From positions 4,679,748 to 4,743,747 of the forward strand of contig NC_018397.1 in NCBI RefSeq assembly GCF_000208865.1: 64,000 nt of DNA. Direction: 5' to 3'. The notes below the pieces were generated by a model. It searched no databases. It was not told the DNA's origin and saw only the letters and a program-made list of their open reading frames with translations. Shown here piece by piece: positions 35,392 through 47,397 of the stretch. Each line of letters begins with the position of its first letter. Position 1 is the stretch's first letter. The position numbers and the translations under genes are program-made. This DNA comes from Neospora caninum Liverpool (lineage: Eukaryota > Apicomplexa > Conoidasida > Eucoccidiorida > Sarcocystidae).

Positions 35392-38300
35392 ATGGCACCC
35401 ATATCTTTCTCGCGCCTCCTGCCTTCTCGCGGCAGGCGCGGCTCCAGGAGTGATTCCTCAGACACTCGCGATGCGCCGCCTTCTCCGTCTGGGGAATCCA
35501 CTCCAGGTTGTGGCCCTCGCGTTACCAGCCTCAGCAGTGAGGTGAGCGTCGATTTACGCGACTTCGAGACTGCTCTAGCGGCTGCTGAAGAGGTTCCTCC
35601 CTCTTCACCCACGCCCGTCGACTTGAACACCGTCAAAACCCCCGATGCTTCGCGGCCTGCGGCGGCCGACGCGCCGTCTTCTTCACACACGCACAACGCA
35701 TTTTTGAAGAAAGGCCTCCTCGCTTCCTCCGCTTGCATCTCTTGTCCGACTCCGGCAGAGCCTTCGGTGAAGAGGGCCGACGGGATCGCGTGCGAGGATC
35801 CCCTTCTCGCCTGCAGCGCGGCGTCCGGCACCACCGGCCTACGCAGGAGTCGCACCGAAGAGGAGGGAAATTCACCCTGCAACACGAGCATCCAGAGAGC
35901 GGCGTCGCTATCGTTCACGAATGCCGCGTCGGCCGGCTCCGCATGCACAGCTGCCGCCTTGAAGTCTCGCGTGGTAACTCACGGTACTTCACCGTTGTCT
36001 TCGGCGCGAATCGAAAGGGGATGCGAATTTCGAAGTGCTCAGCCGAGACAGACTGATCCGTCGGAAACTTGCTCCCTAGGCACCGGCCCTGGCGGCGGAT
36101 TTACGGACGAGCCCGGAGTCGTGCGCAGTCCACAACACGCCGTTCCCGCGGCTTCAAAAAAGTACATGTGCGTCGTGATTTCGCCGCATATGTCTCCTCG
36201 GATTCAGAGACCAGAAATGGCAGGCAAACTGCCAGGCGCTCGCGAGTCCGAAGACTTGGCGCTCCCTGCGAATCTCTCCGTTTTCGCGTGCGCAGTTGCG
36301 GAGGCCGCGCTGCAAAGCGAAACGCATGGCCCGCCCGGTCTGCCCAGCCAGGTGGTCCAAAACGCCGCTCCCGTCCCCAGAGACGCCGCCGTGGGCCTCG
36401 TGCATGTCCCGCTGGTGAGTGAGTTGCCCGTAAAAAGTTTCTACGCGCCCCCGAGCAGTGACGGCGCAAAGACGTTCGGAGCTCCAACAACGCGGCAGGG
36501 CGACTCGAAGCTTTCCGAGCGTGGCAGCGTTGTCCCTCCTCTACCGATCGGCACGAGCGGCGTGCCGACTTCCAACCTCGACACGGGTGCGGCGTTGTCT
36601 CCGTCGATCCCACCGCCTTCTGCTCGTCGGGCGGCTCCTCCCATTGCTGCCATCGCCTCCCCTCGACTGCGGCCGCCCACGTGTTCTGCTTTTCGCCCCG
36701 CCGGGGGCGGAACCAAAGGAGGACCACCGCGCTGCTTTCCCGCTGCAGCGGTCGCGGGGGAAGAGACGCAGGCGCGGCAGGAATCGGCGCGACGCGCGTC
36801 TCCGACTGAGAAGTGCGAAGAGCCGGGTCAGCTCTCGAGCGAGGACGAAGGAAGCGACGCACCGCACAGCGCCTCGTCCATTGTCATTTTCGAGAACGAC
36901 AGCGTCGGAAGTCCGTGCTCCTGCCACTCTCAAGTGTCGCCTTGCTCGGTCGAGCGCGACTTTTGTCACCTGTCTCTCGACTGCCCGCGAGACGAGGGCC
37001 AGTCGGAGACACCTAGCGCCCAGAGCGCACCGCCTGGAGACGAGGACGGCCACGAGGAGGCGGAACTCGAGGACAGCGATGGGGCGTATCTGGAGACGCC
37101 GCCCACCGCCGTCGTGGCCCATGTGGACAAGGCGGGCAAGCCGTCCGACGACGAGGCGTGTTCGCAGGTCTCCGAGACACTCGACGCGTCCACTGCGGGC
37201 GGGTCGCGGTCTGAGGCTAGCCACGGATGCGAGACGGATTCGTCTTCCGGCGACGCCCCCCGATCGGCGGGTGCGGCCCCGCTTGAAGGCGTCCAGGGTT
37301 TCTCCGCGCCGGAAGGCTCCGGCTCGGAAGGAAGGGTTGAGTCGCCTGGAGACGGCACGCATCGTTCGGACGTTGACGAGTCTGCGGCGTCGCCTGCCGC
37401 TCGGTGTCCCGAGTGTTCTCTGAATTTGCGGCCACACGAACTGCAAGACCATCTCTTTGCTCACGCTCTCGACGCCCTCCAAGCTCGGGCCGCGCGGCGA
37501 GAGCGAGGGACCAAAAGTCGAAATCTCGTCAACACCGCCGACCCGCTCCACAAGGGCGCCTTGACGTGGCGTCCAGCTCGACCGTCTCCGCATGGCCAGG
37601 CCGAACCCCGTAGGGCCGCACCCGGGGTGACGAGTCGGACGCAGCCCTCCGTCCGGACAGCGCGAGCGACTCCAGGAAACGCCACCCGCCAGTCTTCCTC
37701 TCAGACAAACGCTTCTGCCGGGACGCCCGCGACGCCTGGACGTGACGCCTCCCGGTCGGGGCCTCCCCGGGGGGTGGGTGCGTCGAGCGCGCGTGCCGAG
37801 CCGCCAGAGTCGCACAGGTTGGCGTCGGGCGGGTCCGTGCGGCCTGCGAGCGCCACGAGTGCAAAGGTGACGCGGAAAAGGAAACAGGCCGGTGTTTCTT
37901 CGTCGCGACCGACAGCAGACTCGCGCGAGGAGACGGAGAGCAGAAGCAGCAGCGCGGGCTCAGCGGCGTCGAGCGTCTCGACGCCCAGTCGAAGTGGACG
38001 CGTTCGCAGTCCGCGGTACCGCGTGCTGGACCGCTCGCAGTGCGCCAGGCAAAGCAGTGCGGCGTCGACGGGCTCTGGAGTCTCAGCGTCCCGGGCAGCG
38101 ACGTCTGGCAACGGTTCAGCGTCGAGTCAAGGCTCCAAACTCCCGCGCACGTCTCCCGGGGCTGCTTCAGCCGCGCTCCGTCGCGCAGGAAACGCGACGG
38201 CGCGTGCCGTGTCAGGCACGCAGCGGGCGACCGGCAGTCCGATTCCCGGACACAGCAGTGGGCGAGCAACGCACCGCTACATGGAGGCTACGGCCGCGTC

Positions 38301-41300
38301 TCTCTCTCGGCGAGCCAGTGTTCGAACCGCCTCGCGGTTTGTCCCCGCCGACGAAGATCCACAGACCCCGTCCACTGCGGAGGAGACTCTGAATTCCAGT
38401 TGTGGGGCTCTTTCCGAGCGGGGCGTCGGCCAACCTGCGGAGACTTCCGCGGGTCCCGGTTCAGCGACGATATCTGGAGCTGCCTCGGGTCTCCGAAGCG
38501 GCTCTTCCTCACTGGACCTGGGGCGCGCGCGGACAGCAAGGTTGCTCGGCGCCGCTGGAACCGCCGGAAGAGGCCTTTCCGAGAGTCGCCGCGCGAGCGA
38601 GGCTGCCACGGCGCACCAGGCTCTCGCGAGCGGCGAACTCACCGACAGGGGAGCGCGGACCAGTCGAATCTATCGCTCCACTCTGTCTCACGGCGGAGCT
38701 GAAGATGGCCGATCAAGTCTAGGCGGCACGGGACGCTTCAGTCGCATCCCTGCGCAGGCGACAGCGGGGCTCTCGGGTTTCGTCACCTCTCGGGCTACAG
38801 TGGGCTCGTACACTTTGGGGCGCGTCTCGAGGGGTACGCTCGAGCAGCGCCGCGCGGCCTGCGCTGCTGCAGCTGCGAGACGCGCAGCCGCTGCTGGAGG
38901 CTCGACGGAGAACGACGGAGAGAGGAGGAATTCGGAAGGCAGTTCGGGGTCTGCCTTGTCCGACGACTCGGGGCGCGGATCTCGAGAGAGCCGAGCCAGT
39001 CCAGCTGGGGCCTTCCGCAGTAGCTCTTTCCAGGCGCTGCCGGTCACGCCTCTGGTCTCTCGAAGGTCGACAGGCGTCGTGGGGACTCTCGGCAGGGGGA
39101 TGACCACTGCAGCAGACACTGCCGCGACGGCTTCGACGCAGGCGGCGCTCGCTGGCGGAGCGCGCCGCGTCGCGACTCTCGGAGACCCTCAGACTTCTCT
39201 TGGCTCGGCTGGGACTTCGAGCAGCCGCGCGCGCGGGGGCCGTCTGCCTCCGGTGCCTCTCCTGCCGCTCTCGACACTTTCGCAGCTTTCTGGGAGCAAC
39301 TCTGCCCGGATTCACACGCTCGCTTCCGGGGGCGCGGAAGAAAGGGCTCGTCGCGCGCGTGTGGCGTCTACGCACCGCGAACTCTGCTCGCCTGGCTTGG
39401 CGGGTGTCTCTTCAGCGGCGTCGAGCTCCGACGCGAGCGACTCCGATCGCTGGCATCGCACTGCCTCAGCGCGCGGGCCGCGCGTTTCGCGGACGGCGTC
39501 GGCGCAGGAGATTCGGCAGCAAGTTCTGCACTCCGCGCGGTCGACCGCTGGAAGCTACTACGTGCGAGGCGTGCCGGCTCGCAGCAACACTTCGAGTGTC
39601 TCGGGGAGGCCAGAGGTTCCCGGCGGGTCTGTAAGCCGGCGAAGCCTAGGAGCTGGAGGCGAGGGCCTTGCAAGTCGCTACTCTGGCGCCTCTCGGCACC
39701 TCATCGCGTCTTCCGAAATCCCCTCCTCTGGATGGGTGCCGACGTGGGGGCAAACACTGATCGATATGGGCCTTGTCCCCTCGAGGTCGGCGACGGGGAC
39801 GAGCCGCAGCGCCTCTGTTCACCGGACAGGGCTTCCGAGCGGGCGAGGAGCAGACGCCAGCAGTGGGGAAGTTGTGGACAGGTCGCCTTCGGGATCTACG
39901 CCAGCCGGATTTGGCAGCTCTGCCTCGGCGTCAGTCGCCACGCATGCGGCTTACCCTCGGAGCAACAGCGTAACGTTACACCGAAGCGGATCGAGTGCCT
40001 GGACTGCGCTGAGCCAGGTGTCGGCTGCGGGCCGGTCCTCGGAAGACATCAACGACTTCCGCTACCGCGTCTATCCAGGGTTTCACTCCTTTGGCTCTCA
40101 CTACGCCTTAGGGCGCTACTCCCGCCAGGAACAGTCGCGCGTCGACTCGCCCACTGGACTCTCTTCTTTTGTCGCCGGCTCCGCGAGGACAGGAGACATG
40201 TACGCGCAGCACACCGGCCTGTCGTCCCAGAGGCGAGCGTGGCCGTACTTGGCCTCGGCAGAAGACAGCGACAGGCAGGCGGGAGGAGCGTCTCGATCGG
40301 GTGCATGCAGCCAGGCAGAGTCGTCAAGGTCCGCAATGAACCCGCGCCGGTCTTCCAGCGGCGCGCGACAGCACGACGACAGAACGGGCGTCGCGAGGGC
40401 GTCGGCGTCAGCTGCGCCGTCGGCTCCAGAGAGCGGCTACAGTCGGCAGGACTGGTCGCCTTTTGGATATACAGCGTATAGCCGAAACGAAGCTGGAGCC
40501 TGGTCGCCGCAGCCGTCGGGAACCGCCACACACAGGTAATAAGGTGGCGGCCGAGGAGAAGCCACAACGGAAGCACGAAGGCAGCCGGTCGTGCCAGAAA
40601 AAGCGAGGGAAACCCATCAAGTCGTGGGGGAGGGGGTTCAGCGCAGCTGAGTCGTCGTAGTCTGTAGTTGAAGGGCGTCTTCAGTGGGTGGGGGGGGGGT
40701 GGGGGCAGTCTTGAGTTTCAAACATGTTTTGTTACCCAGTCAGGTTTTGGTGTGGCAACTACCGAACGAATGGAAGCTCTTGTTTCCAGTGATATTCCCA
40801 TTCGTTCAGACACCAGCAGCAAGAAGAGCCGGACGTTCGGGATGTGGAAGCCTCGTACCAGAGAATGGAACAAGAAGAAGACGAACGACGAGCTCAGGTG
40901 TTGCAGATCCTCATTGACCTCCTTCCTACGAGCGAGTAAGTTTTAGTTCTCGATCGAGAAAAGACGTTCGCTGTGCCAGAGTCTTCTAGCTCGTCGTTTC
41001 GCGCGGCACCTGATTCGCCAGGGCGGCAACTGTGAAACTCCGGATGCTGGCGCGCCGACGCCTCTCAGCCGTCCGCATCTCTCCGGTGTCTTTGGTGTTT
41101 GTTTCAGGTTCGACCAGTCGAGAAGCGCGAACCTGTCAGATGAGGCGAAACGATGCAGCATTTGCTTCGAGGATTACGACCATGGAGAAGAGCTGCGCCG
41201 CTTGCCGTGTACTCACGTCTTCCACAAAAACTGCATTGACATGTGGCTGCGGCGGAGTTTTGTGTGCCCCATCTGTAAACACGACCTGCGCACTTCTTTC

Positions 41301-41306
41301 GAATAA
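35392..41306 (+). CDS. Giant RING-H2 zinc-finger protein (putative E3 ubiquitin ligase), ~1822 aa, three exons
   Basis: Exons are 35392-40535, 40810-40935 and 41108-41306. The junctions (CAC AG|gtaata, gttcag|A CAC; AGC GA|gtaagt, tttcag|G TTC) keep the frame, and the second exon has no stop only in this phase. The start [10 protein letters not shown] is preceded four codons upstream by another in-frame ATG (35380). The extreme C-terminus is a complete RING-H2 domain: CSIC at 1773-1776, C1791, H1793, H1796, C1799, CPIC at 1810-1813, with the usual Trp before the last pair (IDMWLRRS). Such domains recruit E2 enzymes. A short helix encoded by exon 2 ([13 protein letters not shown]) precedes it. 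A single C2H2-like finger occurs at residues 672-691 (CPEC, then [10 protein letters not shown]). The remainder is Ser/Ala/Arg/Gly-rich and probably disordered. No membrane segment was seen. The substrate is unknown. Confidence 0.85.
40682..40711. repeat. G-rich tract in RING-H2 intron 1
   Basis: Runs of G interrupted by single T residues, within intron 1 (40536-40809) of the RING-H2 gene. It is a possible quadruplex-forming sequence, but this is only composition. Confidence 0.6.
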
Positions 41307-43202
41307 CCGCTTTTTTGTACAGTACTTGGCTTCAGGGATTGAACATTTTTAGCTGTAAACACGCACCAGGAGGAGCAAGCGCCACGGGTAGTTGGTTCAG
41401 GCGCCCTGTGCTTGCGTTGCGGATAACATATGCTCCCAGCGGGCGCGCTGCATTCGTGGCGTCTCTCTCTCTCTTTTCGAAACACTGTTCACATGAACCC
41501 TACACGGGGATGATCCTCGGCGCCTCGTTATGGCGCCTGGCGCGTCGAGGTGTTGCGACATGCGTTGTCATTTTGAGGAGTGTTCATCCGCAGCCGCTTT
41601 CTCTCGTCGCGGGCCGACATTGTGCGTTAAATACTCCGGCACTGCGTTCGAGTGGGCTCTGTCCAGAATTTGTACTGGTCGACGTCGTGTTTTGTTTCGA
41701 CATCGTCGACTGTATTTGCCGAGAGCGGTCACCTTCGGTGCACAGACTCGGGGACCGCGAAGCACTCTCAGCCCACTTTTTTAAGGGGGAGGACTCCCCT
41801 AGTTTTGAGGCGGCGGCTATGTCCATGACGTGCATCGTTTTCTTGTGTCCCCCTTGTAGGTTGTTTCGTACAGATGAAACCGTTGTGGGCATATATGCGT
41901 TCTAACGTAGCAATGTGTGCAGGACGGCCGTCGTGGGATCACTTTTGGTACATCGTGTTAAAGGCATCTAGAACACCCTATTAACAAACATTGAAAGTCT
42001 TGATGGGGGCCATCAACTCCCGCACTGCCCCAGAGTTACCTCCTCACCTGCACACTCACGATCTCTCAGGGAGTCCAGCAAGATTGCCCACCACTAGTTA
42101 CCGGCTGTCGCAGATGTTACTGGCCCATAGATTTATCTGCGTTTTCGACACTCCTGCCTCTGCGCAGCGCTCCCGTGCCTTCTCTAATACGACCAAATCA
42201 GCCTCGGGAAAAAGAAGTAAATCCACGGCTGTGAGCGAGGAACTCCCAATATTATCTGACCTGTTATCCCCGGCGTACCTTACGACCGTTATATAATTTA
42301 GATAGAAGGTAACGTGGATCATTATCCACACTGCTTCGACAAAATGTAGATATAAAATTGTAAATTCGATGCGTCTGAAGCGGGCCGAACGCCCGACACA
42401 AAGTTATGCCTAGCCACTGACCCCCGCGTCGGGTCACGATACCTCGCCAGCCTTAGACCTCGGTAGGCGCCTCAAATCGACTCTGCCTGACCACTGTGTG
42501 TGCAGTTGCCCAGCGAACGAAAACGACATTTTTCGCTAGCAGGCTGCTCTATTCAAGTTTCTAGCGTTTTCGAGGAACCCGGCGCATTCGAGAGTCACTG
42601 CTCTTTGCCTGCCACCGTGCCTACCACGTCGTAACTGCACGCGCACCCCCATAGACTGAGAGGGATCTCGTCAAGGCGTGTGTGTCAGAGACCGCTTTCT
42701 GACCTCACTCTCCAGCGCAACTCTGATCGTGCCCGCAGGAATCCTCAGCGTTCGCAACTGACGCCGCGGACAGTGTTCAACCAACACACTTCCTGGTGCG
42801 ATCTGCGTGTGCTAAGAGTGCTCCCGACCCAACGCAGGACACGGCGAATAAGGAGGAGTCCTGTGTCTTCACGTGCACAGAACTCAAAACATGTGTGCAA
42901 CGAAGCAGCGCCGGAGATTGTGACAGTGCTTGCAAGCGTTTCCCTTCTTGGCGACGTTCGGGGCCCGAGATGTGGACGTCCTCTCGCGTTCGCACGCCCG
43001 TAGGCTTCACACATTAACTTTTCGCTTCGCGCGATGTCACAGCACACCGAAAAACAAAACGCTACCGTTCAGTTTTCCTCCATATGAGAGCCGCGCAGCC
43101 GCGTTTTTACGCGTGACCGTACGGACAGCGTCGTCGGTCGTCTCCGACGCCACGCCTGGAGCCCTGTCCTCGCCTTCCGTCTGTTTTTCTGAGCATAGTA
43201 TT
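41307..43202. other. Intergenic between convergent genes, holding a mitochondrial rRNA fragment
   Basis: About 1.9 kb between the 3' ends of the RING-H2 gene (+) and TYW1 (-). It contains both 3' UTRs and an AT-rich segment near 42200-42370 with a mitochondrial large-subunit rRNA piece, described separately. No coding exon was supported. Confidence 0.6.
42241..42300 (-). pseudogene. Nuclear copy of a mitochondrial LSU rRNA fragment (NUMT)
   Basis: Read on the minus strand, 42251-42292 gives GGTACGCCGGGGATAACAGG. This matches the near-universal peptidyl-transferase-centre segment of large-subunit rRNA (E. coli GGTACTCCGGGGATAACAGG), and the flanks also fit (AACGGTCGTAA before; TCAGATAATATTGGGAGTT after, compared with CTGATACCGCCCAAGAGTT). 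Similarity stops abruptly after GGGAGTT, near 42241. The AT-rich sequence continuing to about 42370 may be part of the same insertion. Apicomplexan mitochondrial rRNAs are encoded as short scrambled fragments, and coccidian nuclear genomes are known to carry many mitochondrial DNA pieces. A nuclear insertion is therefore more likely than a functional rRNA gene. Confidence 0.8.
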
Positions 43203-46200
43203 TCAGTGCGAAAACGCAGACCCCTGTTCCCCAACTGCCGGGAGACTGTGCGGCCGGCCAGCGATTTGTTTGACGTATTTGTCGACATCAAACCGAGGAT
43301 CGAAGCCGCGAAGAGGGGAATCAGGAAGAGCCCACGATGGCGTTGCCTTGCGGTAGTTTTGTGCGTGGCGCTCCTCCGTACTCAGCGCGAAAAATTTTTC
43401 AAAGTCGATATGCGTGTACCACTGCAAACTTTCTCTGCTCTCCTGTAGACCCCCCGGCCCCGATGAACCGCGTCCGCCATCTCTTGCGAGCAAATTATTT
43501 TGAAGCTCCATTCCGGCGGAGTCCTCCCCCGAACCGTCGCTTCGGCCACTCCTTTCCGAAGGCGAGAGGGAACTGGATTCACGGTTTGGTGCGATGCCTG
43601 CTTGTGCGTTCGCAGGCAGCAAGAAGAGGCGAGCGTCTGCCAAGAGAACAGCATTCGTGTGCTCGTGGATGCTAGCGAGTCTATACATTGGCGCCACATC
43701 TTCACAACTCTCAGACTGCTCCACGCGTGCAGTGCCCGCGCCGCGTGCGTTCAAAACCTTAAGCAGCCTCTGGGAGAATTCTACGGTTTCCTGCATGTGT
43801 GGCGTATGGCTAAGCGTGAGGTTAAACTGCGGGCTGTGTCCAGCGAAAGTGACTCCTTTGATTTCTATGAAATTCGGCTGGCCCAACTCGACCAGTCGCG
43901 CATAGCCCTGCACGAAAAGCGAAACAGCATACAGTTCCGGTGCATGACTCTCGCTCGTGCAGCATCCGCTGGAATTCGCACAGACCGCATCACCAGGAAC
44001 ATCCTGTGTGTCACCGGCGGGCGACAGCCAACATTTATAAAACGAACTGTGTACTGTTCCGGGGAACCAAAAGAAAGATACTTACCTCGAGATCGTCGTC
44101 ATTCACGCTCTTGATCAGCGTCATACGGAGAACTGTTCGTTCTCGTTTTTCGCGAAGAATCTCCAAAGACGCCAACAGACGTTCCCAGTAGTCCTTAAAA
44201 AGCGGTCGGTCAATTGCCTTCAAATCCTTCTGGAGGATGCGCGAGGGAAAACAACTAGAAGAAACAGTTCAGTGATCACTCCGCTCCAATCTGGACAAGC
44301 TCCACGCTGGATTGTCAGTAGAGCGAAGCTGCGGTATAGGTCCGCAACACGTCTATGAAAAGCGATGCAACGGACTGTTCCTCAGGGAGCACACACTACG
44401 AAAGCACTCGTGGGTTTCGCTCGGCAGCACATGTCTAAATCCTCTCTGCGTAAACTTGACTTGGGTTTTGTTCCGGGTTTTGTTCCATAGCCCCCCTTTG
44501 AAATCTACCCTTTTTTCTGCATCGACTGGACTGTCACCTTGTTCGGCGCGTCCACGCTGACGTAGAGTTGCGTCACCGTCGTGAGATCGGCAAGGAGGTC
44601 CGGGTGTTGGCCGTTCATAACGAGGAAGGAACTGATCCGCTTTGCGTGCAGCAAGTCTGGGAGAAAGTCGACACAGCCGCGGTACCAAGGCATGCGCGTC
44701 GACACACGGTTAGAGAACTTGCCACGGCCCTCTAGGACAGAGAATGAAGCTGTCTGAACTGAAAGACGGGACCGGTCTGTGCCGTGGTGTGTGTGGGGCT
44801 TCAGCGCCTCGCGCACGCAGCCTCTGGGGAAAGGTTCTCTCTCTGTAGAGCATGCCTCCTGAGACAACTCACCGACGAACTCGTTAATGCGCGGATACAT
44901 GAGCGCCTCGCCAATGAGAGACAGTGCACAGTGCCGCGGCTCCTTGGCCTCTGCAAACGCTTCAGGCGTGACGCCGTGAACGCCGCGCAGAGGCTTGATC
45001 AGAGACCAATGAGCGTCCAGCGCATGCTGCAGAACCCACTCCGGAGGGTCAACCTGCCAGCTGGAGGCGAGAGATCCCGATTGAAAAGGCACACAAAAAA
45101 CCGAGAAAAACCCGAGGGGTCCAAAACGCCGCTTTCTGAAAAAGACCTTTCTTCCGGTTCGATCGCCTTTTTGCCCCACAACGTTCCAGAGCGGCCGACC
45201 TGCAGGCATTTTTGTCGCCGCCTTTCCGGCGCCCCACACGGAAGACCCGCCCAGTGCCGCAACCCACTGCAGGATAGCCCTCGGCCTACCGAGCGAATCA
45301 GGGCAGTTGTCCTCGTTTGGTGTCTTCAAGCGTCGCAAGATCTGAGCGCGCTCCACGGATGGCTCCAGAGGAGCCGTGCGCGTCCAGTTTCAGCCACTCC
45401 AGAGACACCGTGCCCACCCGGAGAAGCGGGGCCTTCTCACCTGAACGTTTTGCTGGCCGGATGAGTGTGGTGTCTCCAACAGAATATGCATCTGTTGCTG
45501 CATGCAATGCTCGTCGTCGCCTCCATGCACCTGTGGCTCTCGATGCCGTAAAAGGTGTGCTTGTAGCATCCGCCCACGCCTTGCAACTGCTTCTTCGTCC
45601 ACCTGGACGCCGCGGTCCCACATGGGGCAGAGACGCCTTCAGTGATGGGGCTTTGCCTCTCCAGAAAACCGAAACCTCCCTCGGATATGTACTACCATGG
45701 GGACAAACGAGTTTCTGGGGTGCTACAGTGATCACAAACCTCCTTGGTCTGGGTGGAAGCCCAGATTTCAGCGTTTCGCGCTGACGTGCGGAAGCCAGGC
45801 AGTAGCGATTCGATGATACGAAGGCCACGGCTGGTCCTCAACAGAGAAAAAAGCGCAGAGAAGTGCATGCAAAAGAGCCTTCACATATCAAGAGGGCCTT
45901 TTGCACTCTTTTCCTAGGTGAACACGAGAACACAGACGTCCTCCGCGCCAAACTGAAGAAGAACAGGGGAAGAAAACGCGGCTGAGACGTCCTTGCGGCG
46001 AGCAACACGCGACGGGAAAAACGTGGACGTCAAAAAACGTACCGACAAAGCTTGACAGCAGAGTGGGTTCCAACAATTTTGTAGCCTTGCTTCTCCATCC
46101 GCTCGTTCATGCGCTCAGTCACCAGCGGCCGCTGTTTCTCTAGGCCTCTGTCCATCTCGAGCGTCTCGCTCTCCTGCGGCGCGGTGGGATCTGACGGACG

Positions 46201-47397
46201 GCGCGGGCGACACGGGGACGAGCAGGAGGAACACCCGGAGGAGACAGGAAGCGAAGCATGCGCCGGAAGAGACGCGGAAGAAGACGATGCGAGAGAGAAA
46301 GACCCAGATATGTGAGTCTGAGGAGAGGTTGCTAGCGCGCCATCAGCGACGCTGGCCGCAGCGGCCGCATGCACACACGCGACTGAAGACAACAGGCAGG
46401 CACCCCCTGCCGGCGAAAGGGCGCCAGGAAGGGGAAACCCACGCTTGCACAGAACAGAGGAATTTGCCTGGTGCAGAGGGGATCGCGCGACGCAGTACGA
46501 GCTACGTGGAAAAGAACTCAACCCGAGAGACTCCGCCAGTCTGCTGGAGCTGCCGGCGTGGAGTCGTGGTCTCCCAAGCATCCCAGCAGCGCTGGAGACA
46601 GCCCCCGCAGGTGTCGTCCCCGTAGAGAGCTCCGAAAAGAGCTGGGAGGAAAAGGTGCGGCGTGTCTTCTGTGGCTCGGGTAGTCCCGACGCATACGTAG
46701 GCACCCGGTATCGGGCGGCAGGCGAAGCGCCGAGTCGACAGCCCGCAACTCCCCCCATTTTTTCTTGATGCCGGAAGCAGCCTCCGTCGGGACGTGCTGA
46801 AGGTGGAGGAGGAAAGACGGACACCAGACCTTTCGGAGCGTTCCTCGACAAAGAGAAGAGCTCCTCAATCGGCTCGGAGGTTGCGGCCGTCTGGCTGCCC
46901 CACGTGTGGAAAGAAAAACGCAAAGGAGCCGTATCATGTGAAAGCCTGGCGGTACAGTGGGGAGGGTCGCGCAAGCATGCATTCGCATCGAGCAGAAATG
47001 TACCAGGTGACGCGCGAAGCTTGGAAAAGTTGTTTCGCATTTTCGACGTTTGACTTGAGAACAGAAATGAGACAGGCGAGAGAAACAGTAGTGGAGCCTG
47101 AGGAACCACCCACGATGCCGATCTTGAAAGTGTACAGCGTCTCTCCTGCCGCCCTCTGACGAGGGCGGTTTTCAAGAACGGCGACAACCTCAAAACCGGA
47201 GAGATGGAAAGATTGCGTGTGAAGGGAAGGCGAACCCCGAGGCCGGTACCAGCGCCACAGTCCACAGGACCGTCGCGGGTTCTAAGTCCGAGAATAAGAA
47301 AGGGTTCCGGCTGGTTAACGGCGTAGAGAAAGAAGGAGAAAAGAAGCATACGAAGGCTCGGCGTGACCATCTGCATGCCTTGACATCTGATTATCAC
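43203..47397 (-). CDS. TYW1: TYW1, tRNA 4-demethylwyosine synthase (radical SAM), 890 aa, six exons
   Basis: Minus-strand exons: 46043-47397, 45441-45602, 44873-45060, 44538-44656, 44086-44229, 43203-43907. Phases join throughout. TYW1 condenses pyruvate carbons with N1-methylguanosine-37 of tRNA-Phe, the tricyclic-ring step of wybutosine synthesis. Evidence: [17 protein letters not shown] with [20 protein letters not shown], then the radical SAM cluster motif [15 protein letters not shown] (Cys 486, 490, 493). [105 protein letters not shown] and [16 protein letters not shown] follow, all in family order. The N-terminal ~440 residues are Ser/Pro/Ala-rich and show no flavodoxin domain, unlike yeast and animal TYW1. 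They begin with a hydrophobic leader ([11 protein letters not shown] near residue 17). An unseen upstream exon could supply a flavodoxin domain. Confidence 0.9.

Noticed and set aside
34655..35545. 296-codon open frame ahead of the RING-H2 gene
   Set aside because: It overlaps the RING-H2 start in a different frame and lacks any recognisable domain. Its hydrophobic parts do not form a convincing signal peptide at the start.
40781..40809. Acceptors upstream of 40810 for RING-H2 exon 2
   Set aside because: Acceptors at 40740 or 40790 put a stop in the frame required by the RING exon. Only gttcag|ACACCAG is compatible.
42361..42480. Possible further rRNA or tRNA sequence next to the mitochondrial fragment
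   Set aside because: I could not match it to conserved rRNA segments or fold it into a cloverleaf by eye, so it is not annotated.
44505..44537. Extension of TYW1 exon 4 to the GGGTAGAT site
   Set aside because: A donor there ends in the wrong phase for exon 5. The upstream AAC AAG|gtgaca donor joins in phase 0 and restores the family sequence [16 protein letters not shown].
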